From DATMNI01 sp035570275 (GTDB lineage: Bacteria > Acidobacteriota > Terriglobia > Bryobacterales > Bryobacteraceae), in NCBI GenBank assembly GCA_035570275.1, contig DATMNI010000244.1, positions 1 to 27,767 on the forward strand: a stretch of DNA of 27,767 nucleotides, in the 5' to 3' direction. Each line of letters opens with the position of its first letter. Position 1 is the stretch's first letter. The notes under the pieces were generated by a model that searched no databases, was not told the origin of the DNA, and saw only the letters and a program-made list of their open reading frames with translations. The translations under genes and the position numbers were made by a program. Below are positions 1-7,046 of this stretch, piece by piece.

Positions 1-82
1 TTGGTTTGCTCGTTCAAGACGTTGCTCACATCCACGCAGGGTAGTCGCCCTCGCGTCTGAGTTAACGTCCTGGTTTAGCGGT

Positions 83-550
83 CTATCGTTGGCCGGTTTT
101 GAAGTGACCCTCTATGGCCGGTTTTGGGTGACCCCCGAGGCTGAAGCGCCGGAAATCCTTCGGATACTCATGGAACGGGTGGCAAAACGGCGTCACCAGG
201 TGCGCGTATCCCCCGGGCGCCAGTACGCGCTCAATCTCGCGCGCCACCCGCTGCGGGTCGCGAACATGCTCCAGCACGGCATCGCACTCCACCCGCTGGA
301 AGAGGCCCGTTGGGAACGGCAGTTGCTCGGCATCGGCCGCCACGTCCACTCCCGGCATGCCCAACAGGTCCAGGTTGACGTAACCATCCACGCGTCTTCC
401 GGCGCCGCCGATGTAGAGGTTCCAGCGGCCTAGCGGAAAGTCCTTGGGCTCCCGCGGATTCATCACAAAGAGCGCCGGCGGCGAGAACAGCCTCCGCCAA
501 CGCCCATCACGCCGGCGATAGAGCTGTTCGAGCAAGGCGGTATCTGGCAT
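83..550 (-). pseudogene. SAM-dependent methyltransferase (class I, type 11), 3' end truncated
   Basis: The 155-residue product matches the core of a class I methyltransferase. It has a glycine-rich SAM site (NLYIGGAG, then GYVNLDL), an acidic strand end (VDVAADAEQLPF), and the LEHVRDPQRVAREIERVLAPGG segment typical of Methyltransf_11 proteins, ending around HEYPKDFRRFS. After that the frame runs into the tandem repeat at 90-134 and adds about 18 unrelated residues, so roughly the last third of a normal ~220-240 residue enzyme is missing. It is the last gene of the minus-strand M16 operon, 38 bp after the preceding stop. The substrate cannot be told. It is probably inactive, or a shortened protein if still made. 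Confidence 0.7.
90..134. repeat. Two tandem copies of a ~25-bp repeat, possible IS21-type terminus
   Basis: TGGCCGGTTTTGAAGTGACCC (90-110) is followed by a second copy, TGGCCGGTTTTGGGTGACCC (115-134); each is preceded by TCTAT. Multiple short terminal repeats of this style are known from IS21-family elements, so this may be the edge of such an element lying left of position 90. No transposase is visible in the window, so the IS assignment is an inference. The methyltransferase reading frame on the minus strand is lost where this repeat begins. Confidence 0.45.
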
Positions 551-588
551 GCGGAAAGCGGCCCAGAGGGGTCACGGCCACTGAGCGG

Positions 589-1395
589 CTACTTCGCCAT
601 CGGCAGCATCTTCACTTTGGCCGGCAGCGAGAACAAATCGTCCTTCAGATTCTTGTCGATCTGTATCGAATCCGAATAGATCTCGAAGGTCTTATCGCCG
701 TTGCGCTCGCGCCGGATGCTGATGGGCCACTTCACGCCGTTCACGTTGTGATAGTTGGCGAAGGTGGAGACTTCGGTATCGAAATCCTTGTAGTCCGGGT
801 TTCGGCGCTTGAAGACCTGGCGTTCCGGAAACTTGGTCAACTGATTGAAGTAGACCGTCACCGTGAGACCGCCGGCGTCGGTGATGTCCACGATCTCAAC
901 CGGCCGGTTCTCGTAGAGGTCCGCGCCACGCGAATAGAAGTCCATTCCCGGCTCCTGCAATCGCTGCCGCAGAATGTAGAATATGTTGCGCAGAGTGCCA
1001 TCCTTGTACGCCGTGTAGCGTTTGTCCTCAATGGGGCGCGCCCCGCGAAAAGTAATCTCCCAGGCTCCTTCTTCGGTGAATAACACGACATTGGATTCAT
1101 CCTTGAAGAACGCCTCGCGCTCGCGCACCGACAGCTTTCCCGGAACCGGCGACAGGTACCGCGTATAGATCTTGGCAATGGACATCCCCTGCACCTGTTC
1201 CCGGTAAAACGAATAGGCGCGGCCCGATTCGATACGGTCTTCCATGTGCAGGAAGGCATCTCCGCCCAGCGCCTGCAAGGCTTCGTAGACCACTCGTTTT
1301 CCGCGCTGCTGCGCCGTTTCTGCCGCCCCGGCATGGGCTGCCAGCACACAGCCGGCCAGCAAAATCGCGCTTCCTCTTGTGCTTTCTGTTCTCAT
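589..1395 (-). CDS. Secreted protein with LolA-like domain, function unknown
   Basis: The 268-residue protein has an N-terminal signal peptide (hydrophobic AILLAGCVLAAHAGA, likely cleaved before AET). The rest is predicted periplasmic, with beta-rich segments resembling the LolA/outer-membrane-lipoprotein-sorting fold. Its C-terminal stretch (NVNGVKWPISIRRERNG, then FEIYSDSIQIDKNLKDDLFSLP) parallels the C-terminal part of the upstream M16 protein (DIAGVKIPHKIAITRGGQ, then VTVTDYKINSGL). This suggests a shared fold module. I chose the ATG at 1395 because it overlaps the upstream stop as ATGA, implying translational coupling, and because it puts the signal peptide at the N terminus. A longer frame exists but lacks that logic. 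Lipid or outer-membrane cargo handling is an inference. Confidence 0.75.
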   Translation of the reverse strand: MRTESTRGSAILLAGCVLAAHAGAAETAQQRGKRVVYEALQALGGDAFLHMEDRIESGRAYSFYREQVQGMSIAKIYTRYLSPVPGKLSVREREAFFKDESNVVLFTEEGAWEITFRGARPIEDKRYTAYKDGTLRNIFYILRQRLQEPGMDFYSRGADLYENRPVEIVDITDAGGLTVTVYFNQLTKFPERQVFKRRNPDYKDFDTEVSTFANYHNVNGVKWPISIRRERNGDKTFEIYSDSIQIDKNLKDDLFSLPAKVKMLPMAK

Positions 1396-3710
1396 GGCCG
1401 CTTCGCTAACTCCGTTGCATGCAAACCCGAATTGATCTTGTAATCCGTCACCGTCACGTCGGCGAACTTCTGGCCGCCGCGCGTGATGGCAATCTTGTGC
1501 GGTATCTTCACTCCAGCGATGTCTTGGAAGTCCTGGTAGTCCTCCATCACCGTGACGGGCGCTCCGGTGGCCTGCGATAGCTCGTACCGAACCCGGAGCG
1601 GCAGGCCCGTCCCGGCATCGAATTCCACCGTCGCGATCTGGCCCGTCGGGTCGCTGATCTCGACGATGGTGCTCTCCACGGCATTCACGGTCCGTTCCGC
1701 AAACTGGTCGCTCAGCAGCAGCCGGAAATACAGCCGGAACAGATCGCCCTGGACCTGCCTCAACTGCGAGCCGCCGAGCGCTCCAAAGCCCTGGGGCGTG
1801 GAAATCCAGCCGAACCGGCCATCGAAATAGGCCGAAATTCTTCCCGTCTGCAGGGTGCTGTCCTGCCGGAATGTGGTGGGAGCGATCCACCGGTCCGTCT
1901 GTACGACTCTCATACCGCCATTTTCAGGAGTCAGCAGGAACTCCGCTACCTCGGTATAGTCCTTCACAGCGGATAGTTTTTCGGCGGTTCCGGCTGCCTG
2001 CTGGGCGCGCAACAGAATCTGTTTGCCCCGCGCCAGACTGCCTTCGTCGCCCTTCATGGCTTGGGGCTTGGGCTGGGGAATGGCGATGTCGAGTTTATTG
2101 ACCTGTGGATTCAGCGCATCGAGCGGCTGCCCGAACAGCAGCGGATTGCCCACCACCAGGATGGTCAGGCTGGCTGAGTCGAAACGTTCCTTGGCCACGC
2201 GCAAGACATCGGCGCGCGTCACCGCGGTCAGCCCCTTCTGGTATTGCTGGATGAAGTCCTTGGGATAACCGTTGTACTCGTTGGCCATGAGGCTGGCCAC
2301 AGTCTTGGCCTTGCTGTCGAATGCAAATACCAGACGGTTGAGGGCGGCCTCCTTGGCGGCGCGGAGTTCGTCCTCGGTCACCTCCGCGGCGCGCATCCGC
2401 TCCACTTCTTCCCGAATCGCCTTGAGGGTATCCACCGGGGAAACCGGATTGGCGGTGCCCGAAATCTGAAATAATCCGGGGTGGCCGAAGCCTGCGCCCC
2501 ACTGCGCGGAGATGTCGTACACGGTTTCGGAGCGAGTGCGGATCCGCTCCACCAGCCGGTTGTGAAATGCGCCGCCGAGGATGGATCCCGCGATCTCCAG
2601 CGCCGGATAGTCCCTGTCGTTGCGCTGTCCGCCCAAATGACCGACCGCAAAAAAGGCCTGCTTGACGTCGTTCCTCTCCGCCAGATAAACTCCCGGCTCC
2701 GCGCCTTCCTTGACCTTCGGGAATTCCGGAACCGGAGGCTGCTCCGCCGTCCATCCAGCAAATAGCTCCGCCAGCCTGGCCTTCATTCGAGCGGTGTCGA
2801 AATCGCCCCACACCCCCAGCATCACGTTCTTGGGGAAGTAGTACCGGCTGTAAAAATTCGACAAGTCCGCGCGGGTGACGCGGCCGATGGTGTCGTACTG
2901 CTCCAGCCAGCCGTACGGAGTATCCTTGCCATACAAGATGCCGCCGAACTCGCGCAGCGCCACTTTGCCGGCATCGTCGTTGCGCCGCGCAATGGCGTTT
3001 GAGATCTGCACTTTCTGGAAGTCGATCTTATCCTGTCCGAACTCGGGGGCCGTGAGCAGGTCTCGAAAAACCTCCAGCACCCGATCGGCGCTCTCCTTCA
3101 GCGCGGAAAACGAAACCGTGCCGCTGGTTTGATTCATGCCGCTTTCCACGGTGGCGGCCAGATTCTCCAACTGCCGGTTGATCTGATCGCCGGTCTTGGA
3201 ACTGGCGCCGCCGGTGCGCAGTACGGCGGCCGCGATCGCCGCCAGCCCGATCTTATCCGGCGGATCGAACAGGGTCCCGGTCCGGATTCGCGCCAGACCG
3301 TCGACCCACTGGAGTTCATGATCTTCGAGCAAGTAGAGCCGCATGCCGTTGGGCAGCGTGACGGTTTCCACGCGGGGAGCCTGAATGGGCCGCAGCGGGG
3401 GATACTTGAGATCCCTGGGCCCGGGAGCCGCCGCGGGTTTGGCCGCGCTCTTGGCCGCTTCACGTGGACTCGCGGGGGCCGCCGGCACCACCTGGGCATG
3501 CAGCGCCGCACCCACGACCACCACCATGGCAGCCACGAATGCGAGCACGTTTGTGGGGCAGGTTGTTAACCTGCGGCGGATTGTTAATCCGCCTGCCGAA
3601 CCTTGTGGGCAGGCCACCAACACTGGCGCGCTCGCTGCCGCATCGCGCGGGCGGATTGTCAATCCACCGGACCCGGGGGGTGCCCCTACCAACCTGCCCC
3701 ACAAGCTCAT
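1392..3710 (-). CDS. Secreted M16-family peptidase homologue, non-catalytic partner, with an in-frame repeat in its signal peptide
   Basis: The 772-residue protein has two M16 (insulinase/processing-peptidase) lobes, roughly residues 105-330 and 335-545, and a LolA-like C-terminal domain from about 590 on. Where catalytic members carry HxxEH it reads GLAAIAAAVLRTGG, so the zinc site is gone; it resembles the non-catalytic half of a two-subunit M16 protease. The ATG at 3710 overlaps the stop of the catalytic M16 gene (ATGA). The hydrophobic signal segment (VLAFVAAMVVVVGAALHAQ) begins only around residue 54, because a 150-bp palindromic element lies in frame between codon 3 and that segment. 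Removing it would leave MSLNVLAFVAAMVVVV, a normal signal peptide. A GTG at 3548 is a possible alternative start but has no visible ribosome-binding site. Confidence 0.85.
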   Translation of the reverse strand: MSLWGRLVGAPPGSGGLTIRPRDAAASAPVLVACPQGSAGGLTIRRRLTTCPTNVLAFVAAMVVVVGAALHAQVVPAAPASPREAAKSAAKPAAAPGPRDLKYPPLRPIQAPRVETVTLPNGMRLYLLEDHELQWVDGLARIRTGTLFDPPDKIGLAAIAAAVLRTGGASSKTGDQINRQLENLAATVESGMNQTSGTVSFSALKESADRVLEVFRDLLTAPEFGQDKIDFQKVQISNAIARRNDDAGKVALREFGGILYGKDTPYGWLEQYDTIGRVTRADLSNFYSRYYFPKNVMLGVWGDFDTARMKARLAELFAGWTAEQPPVPEFPKVKEGAEPGVYLAERNDVKQAFFAVGHLGGQRNDRDYPALEIAGSILGGAFHNRLVERIRTRSETVYDISAQWGAGFGHPGLFQISGTANPVSPVDTLKAIREEVERMRAAEVTEDELRAAKEAALNRLVFAFDSKAKTVASLMANEYNGYPKDFIQQYQKGLTAVTRADVLRVAKERFDSASLTILVVGNPLLFGQPLDALNPQVNKLDIAIPQPKPQAMKGDEGSLARGKQILLRAQQAAGTAEKLSAVKDYTEVAEFLLTPENGGMRVVQTDRWIAPTTFRQDSTLQTGRISAYFDGRFGWISTPQGFGALGGSQLRQVQGDLFRLYFRLLLSDQFAERTVNAVESTIVEISDPTGQIATVEFDAGTGLPLRVRYELSQATGAPVTVMEDYQDFQDIAGVKIPHKIAITRGGQKFADVTVTDYKINSGLHATELAKRP
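3551..3704. repeat. 150-bp palindromic dispersed element (full copy) with terminal inverted repeats
   Basis: GTGGGGCAGGTTG at 3553-3565 is perfectly mirrored by CAACCTGCCCCAC at 3690-3702; the match extends to 15 bp if the flanking TT/AA is included. Inside are hairpins with three-base loops: GCAGGTT-GTT-AACCTGC (3558-3574), GGCGGATT-GTT-AATCCGCC (3575-3593), and GGCGGATT-GTC-AATCCACC (3650-3668). The element between the terminal repeats is 150 bp, a multiple of three, and carries no stop in the frame of the host gene. Related half or partial copies occur at 9468, 12148 and 27548-27633. It looks like a non-autonomous, REP- or MITE-like element; what mobilises it is unknown. Confidence 0.75.
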
Positions 3711-5218
3711 TGCCGGCCTCCAGCGCCTGGCGGGCGAGACGGCGCCGTGTGGGCCAGCGTGCGGTTCGCCGGAACGAAATACCGCTGCGCCACACGCCCG
3801 ACGTCCTCAGCCGTCACCTTACCGAGTTGGTCCAATGAGATAAACATCTTCCGCCAATCCCCATAGCTGGCGTAGTAAAGGGCCAGTAGTTTGGCCAACC
3901 CGCTGTTGCCGCTCAGCTTGCGAAGAGCGCCGGCCTTCGCCTGGGTCTTGGCCCGTTGCAGCGTCTCCTCATCCACCGGCTCGGCTTTGAATCGGGCCAG
4001 CAGATCGTCCAGCCCTTTTTCGTTTTCTTCCGCCGTATGTCCTGGCGATGGCGCCAGGAAAAACACGAACAGATTGGGATACCGGCCGTCGGGGAAGGTG
4101 GCGACGGCCTGGGCGGTCGCGGAAAGCCGCTTATCCTCAACCATCTCCTTATACAACAGGCCGGTGCGGCCATTGGAAAGGATAAGTTGGATCACGTCGA
4201 AGACCGCGTCGTCCTTATCGTACTGGTCGGGCCGCTTGTAGGCAACCGCGGCCATGGGCTGCGTGGGCGAATCCACCACCGCCGCAACCATAGGCTCCAC
4301 CTGCGGGGGCTCCTGGGTGTGCAGAGCCGGAGGCAACGGCTTGCTCTGCATCGGTCCAAAATACCGTTCCGCCATGCGCCGGACCTCCGCCACGTTCACG
4401 TCGCCCACTATTGCAATCGCCATGTTGGCGGGCACATAATACTTCTCAAGGAAAGCCCGGGCGTCGGCCCGCCGCAGGTTGGCGATATCTTTGGGCCAAC
4501 CGCCGGTTGGGTTCTTGTACGGGTGGGTCACAAATGCCGTCGAGCGCAGAGACTGGAGTAACATGCCCTGCGGCTTGGATTCCACCTGCTGGCGGTACTC
4601 CTCCAACAGTGCGTCGCGCTCCTTGTAGAACTGGCGGAACACAGGGCGCAGAAACCGGTTCGATTCCATCAGGAACCAGAGCTCGATCCGGTTGGAAGGC
4701 AGGCTGCAAAAGTACTCGGCGGAGTCCAGGCTGGCAGCCGCATTCAGATCCATACCGCCGTTCTCTTCGAGGATGCGTCTGAACTCGTTCGGCTGGACGT
4801 ACTTCTCGGCCCGATCCACCGCAAACTTCAATTGGATTTGCAATGTCTCCACCCGGCTCTGGTCGGCCTTGTCGCCCTTGTTGCGCTCGGCATCCAACCG
4901 GTCATGAACCTCTTCGACGGCGTCCATCGCCTTTTTCTCTTCGGCCCAGTTCCTGGTCCCGATGGTTTCCGTGCCCTTGAACGCCAGGTGTTCGAACATA
5001 TGAGCGATTCCGGTTCGCCCGGAGGGGTCGTACACCGACCCCGCATTCACGTAAGTGTGGAAAGAAACCACGGGTGCTTCGTGGCGCTCCACCAGGATGA
5101 AATGCAGCCCGTTGACGAGCGTGAATTCCGTCACCTTCTTTTCAAACTCTTTGACGTCCTGGGCCGGCAGCACCAGCACTACCGTCAGCAGGTAGAAGCA
5201 CAGGCGGAATCCTATCAC
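3707..5218 (-). CDS. Secreted M16-family zinc metallopeptidase, catalytic subunit
   Basis: The product carries the inverted zinc-binding motif HMFEH (H73, E76, H77 counted from the GTG at 5218). It sits in the usual context GRTGIAHMFEHLAFKGT, with downstream acidic residues (KERDALLEEYRQ) positioned for the third zinc ligand. The second lobe contains VGDVNVAEVRRMAERYFGP. Length of about 503 residues fits the family. I chose the GTG at 5218 because it gives a clean signal peptide (VIGFRLCFYLLTVVLVLPAQ) and has AGGAG about 12 bases upstream; an open frame runs further up to 5293 but adds only charged residues. It heads an operon with the non-catalytic M16 partner (ATGA overlap). Role: zinc-dependent peptide hydrolysis in the periplasm, probably as a heterodimer; substrates unknown. 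Confidence 0.88.
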   Translation of the reverse strand: MIGFRLCFYLLTVVLVLPAQDVKEFEKKVTEFTLVNGLHFILVERHEAPVVSFHTYVNAGSVYDPSGRTGIAHMFEHLAFKGTETIGTRNWAEEKKAMDAVEEVHDRLDAERNKGDKADQSRVETLQIQLKFAVDRAEKYVQPNEFRRILEENGGMDLNAAASLDSAEYFCSLPSNRIELWFLMESNRFLRPVFRQFYKERDALLEEYRQQVESKPQGMLLQSLRSTAFVTHPYKNPTGGWPKDIANLRRADARAFLEKYYVPANMAIAIVGDVNVAEVRRMAERYFGPMQSKPLPPALHTQEPPQVEPMVAAVVDSPTQPMAAVAYKRPDQYDKDDAVFDVIQLILSNGRTGLLYKEMVEDKRLSATAQAVATFPDGRYPNLFVFFLAPSPGHTAEENEKGLDDLLARFKAEPVDEETLQRAKTQAKAGALRKLSGNSGLAKLLALYYASYGDWRKMFISLDQLGKVTAEDVGRVAQRYFVPANRTLAHTAPSRPPGAGGRQ

Positions 5219-5445
5219 AACGTTCGCAAACTCCTGTCTACCTCTTGAGAATACCAAGCGACGCGAAGACCGGTTAGCCGCCCGCCATACCACAACTCTG
5301 ATCGCGCAACGCCCTTAGCCGGTTCTTATGGCACCAGGTACCCTGCAAGTACCCGCATGACTGTAGTTTCAGGGAACTTACCGGCATAATGGTTGAGGTC
5401 TATGTCGAATCAACGACGAACAGTACCGGGGCACGGGGAGAGTAG

Positions 5446-5886
5446 ATGTCGAAGACGCTGGGTATGGCGCCGCAACGCCGCAGGGATCGACGCTACGCCC
5501 TCCAACTGGACCTTCGGTGGAAATTGGTACGACGACGCCGGGTTCTCGAAACCGGCACGGGCTATACCTTGGACTTGTCGAGCAGCGGCATTCTCCTGGA
5601 CGTAGGCCGGCACCTGCCAGCGGGCCTCAACCTGGAACTATCGGTATCCTGGCCAGTACTGCACCAGAATGCGTCGCCCTTACAACTGTGCGCTTTCGGC
5701 CGGATCGTCCGAAGCGACGGACACCTGGCCGCGATCCAGATGGTCCAGCACGAGTTGCGAACCGCCGGGATCGACGCGGACCAGCAGGGCGCGCCAGCCG
5801 GTGTGTCCTCCGGCTCCAGCCAGCCTGCCGGCGAAGCGCTCGCCATCACCGGCTCCGGTAAGCCCGGCAAGCCCAAGAAGCCCTGA
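5446..5886 (+). CDS. PilZ-domain protein (predicted cyclic-di-GMP receptor)
   Basis: The 146-residue protein has the two signature motifs of PilZ: the arginine cluster QRRRDRRYALQ (R12xxxR16) and DLSSSG (D43xS45xxG48), spaced as in cyclic-di-GMP-binding members. Both motifs are intact, so ligand binding is predicted. The domain occupies about residues 8-110; the remaining tail is rich in Gly, Pro and Ser and looks disordered. A Shine-Dalgarno-like GGGGAGAG precedes the ATG at a good distance. It is divergent from the M16 operon with a 227-bp gap and stands alone, so the process it controls cannot be read from context. Confidence 0.85.
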   Translation: MSKTLGMAPQRRRDRRYALQLDLRWKLVRRRRVLETGTGYTLDLSSSGILLDVGRHLPAGLNLELSVSWPVLHQNASPLQLCAFGRIVRSDGHLAAIQMVQHELRTAGIDADQQGAPAGVSSGSSQPAGEALAITGSGKPGKPKKP

Positions 5887-5953
5887 AAGAGCCAGAAGCT
5901 GTGAAAACGAAGGTCCGCAAAGCGCGCCGATGAGACCGCAACAACCTGAGACC

Positions 5954-6229
5954 TCATTTGGAGCGCGCCCAGATCAGAATCAATCGCTCGCGCAAGGTTT
6001 TGCCCACAATCGTGGGTGTCACCGTCAACGGCACTAGCGGACCCGAACCTGGCGGCAACGGCAACTGCAACTGAGCCACGCCGGTGATCGATCCCGGAAG
6101 GCTCCTGATCGTCGTCGACATGACTGGGGCGAGGTTTCCGTCAAGGGCGTCCACACCTGGGGTGAGCGTCACAGGCGGCGTCGGTGCGGTCGCGCCTGTC
6201 GCCAGAGCCGGCGTCACCGACCGGTTCAC
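5954..6229 (-). pseudogene. Probable C-terminal remnant of a TIGR03437-type secreted protein
   Basis: The open frame reads SLPGSITGVAQLQLPLPPGSGPLVPLTVT and ends LRERLILIWAR. The pattern PGxxxGVxQxxxxxPxxxxxGxxVPLTVT is that of the repeated C-terminal domain (TIGR03437) common in Solibacter-type secreted proteins. No signal peptide, start context or N-terminal domain is present, and the region before about residue 45 is Thr/Pro-rich without recognisable structure. It is best read as a leftover fragment. The rest of 5887-6405 contains no other coding signal that I recognise. Confidence 0.4.
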
Positions 6230-6325
6230 TGCCGCGAACCCAACGGTTCACAAAAACCTCCTGCCGATCGGCGCGCCAATTCCTGGTTACTGCATTTTCA
6301 AACATTTACAGAGGGTGGCGGCAGG

Positions 6326-6355
6326 TTGATGCGTTTGGCGCGCGGAGTGCATTAT
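6326..6355 (+). promoter_or_regulatory. Candidate sigma-70-type promoter for the small secreted protein gene
   Basis: TTGATG at 6326-6331 and CATTAT at 6350-6355 are separated by 18 bases and lie 50 bases before the ATG at 6406. Each box matches the consensus at four or five of six positions. Nothing independent supports it. Confidence 0.3.
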
Positions 6356-6405
6356 CCAGTGCGTAATCGGGACCGCAGCAGCGAGCCCGAATGGAGGATA
6401 AGACG

Positions 6406-6825
6406 ATGACCGACTTCACGAAGAATATGATGATCGCGGCTGCGGCACTAATGGTTGCGGCTGGCGTGGCTGGGGCGCAGACAATCAAAGCGGAAGTCCC
6501 CTTCGGGTTCCGCGCGGCCGGCACGGTGCTGCCGGCGGGTTCGTACCGCGTGAGCGCGATCCATTCCTCTGGCGGCAGCCTGACAGTCACACTAAGGAAT
6601 GAGGACACCAACCAGGCGGTTGTCACGATGCCCTTCGCGCACAACGTGCAAAAGAGTGGCGATGCCCCGGTGTCGCTTACGTTCGAATGCACCGGCACGG
6701 ATTGCGCGCTGGTCCAGGTGGCCCCCGGCAGCGGTCAGACTTACCGGTTCTGGAAGCCCAAGACGGAGAAGGACGGCGAGACTCGCCTGGCGGTGATTCG
6801 CGCGGTGCTGGTGAAGGCCCGATAG
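6406..6825 (+). CDS. Small secreted protein of unknown function
   Basis: The 139-residue product starts with a classical signal peptide (KNMMIAAAALMVAAGVAGAQ, cleavage likely after AGA). The mature part opens with IKAEVPFGFRAAGTVLPAGSYRVS. This 'IPFxFxxxxxxLPAGxYxV' pattern is widespread in small exported Acidobacteria proteins of unknown function. Two cysteines (FECTGTDCAL) could form a disulphide. The ATG at 6406 is chosen over the in-frame ATG at 6391 because GGAGG at 6394-6398 is a strong ribosome-binding site only for the former. A hairpin terminator follows, so it appears to be a single-gene transcript. Confidence 0.75.
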   Translation: MTDFTKNMMIAAAALMVAAGVAGAQTIKAEVPFGFRAAGTVLPAGSYRVSAIHSSGGSLTVTLRNEDTNQAVVTMPFAHNVQKSGDAPVSLTFECTGTDCALVQVAPGSGQTYRFWKPKTEKDGETRLAVIRAVLVKAR

Positions 6826-6863
6826 AGGCTCAGAATACTCCAGCAAATCGAAGAATTCGGAGG

Positions 6864-6905
6864 AGCGGCGCCGCCCATACCCGGGCGGCGCTGCTTTGTT
6901 TGTGT
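6864..6905 (+). terminator. Rho-independent terminator
   Basis: AGCGGCGCCGCCC (6864-6876) pairs with GGGCGGCGCTGCT (6883-6895) around a six-base loop, with one G-T pair, and is followed by TTGTTTGTGTG. It lies 38 bases after the stop of the small secreted protein gene. Confidence 0.75.
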
Positions 6906-7046
6906 GCCGGGCATGTTCGACAACTCGGGGGTGCAAGTCCCCTCACACCCAGGTACAAAGGCTTGCGATGATCCTTTTCAGGGTAGCGTCATAGTCTAAT
7001 CCCAATGTTCACGTAACTATTTGGCGGCTCACCAGTATCAAGTAGT

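Noticed and set aside
3460..3866. Several 80-150 residue frames across the palindromic element
   Set aside because: They are by-products of the palindromic repeat and the M16 genes on the other strand; none has recognisable features.
6905..6955. tRNA-like 3' half (GGGGGTGCAAGTCCCCT followed by CACACCCA)
   Set aside because: The T-arm-like hairpin is present, but no matching acceptor, D arm or anticodon arm is found upstream, so it is not a tRNA gene; it may be chance or a tiny fragment.
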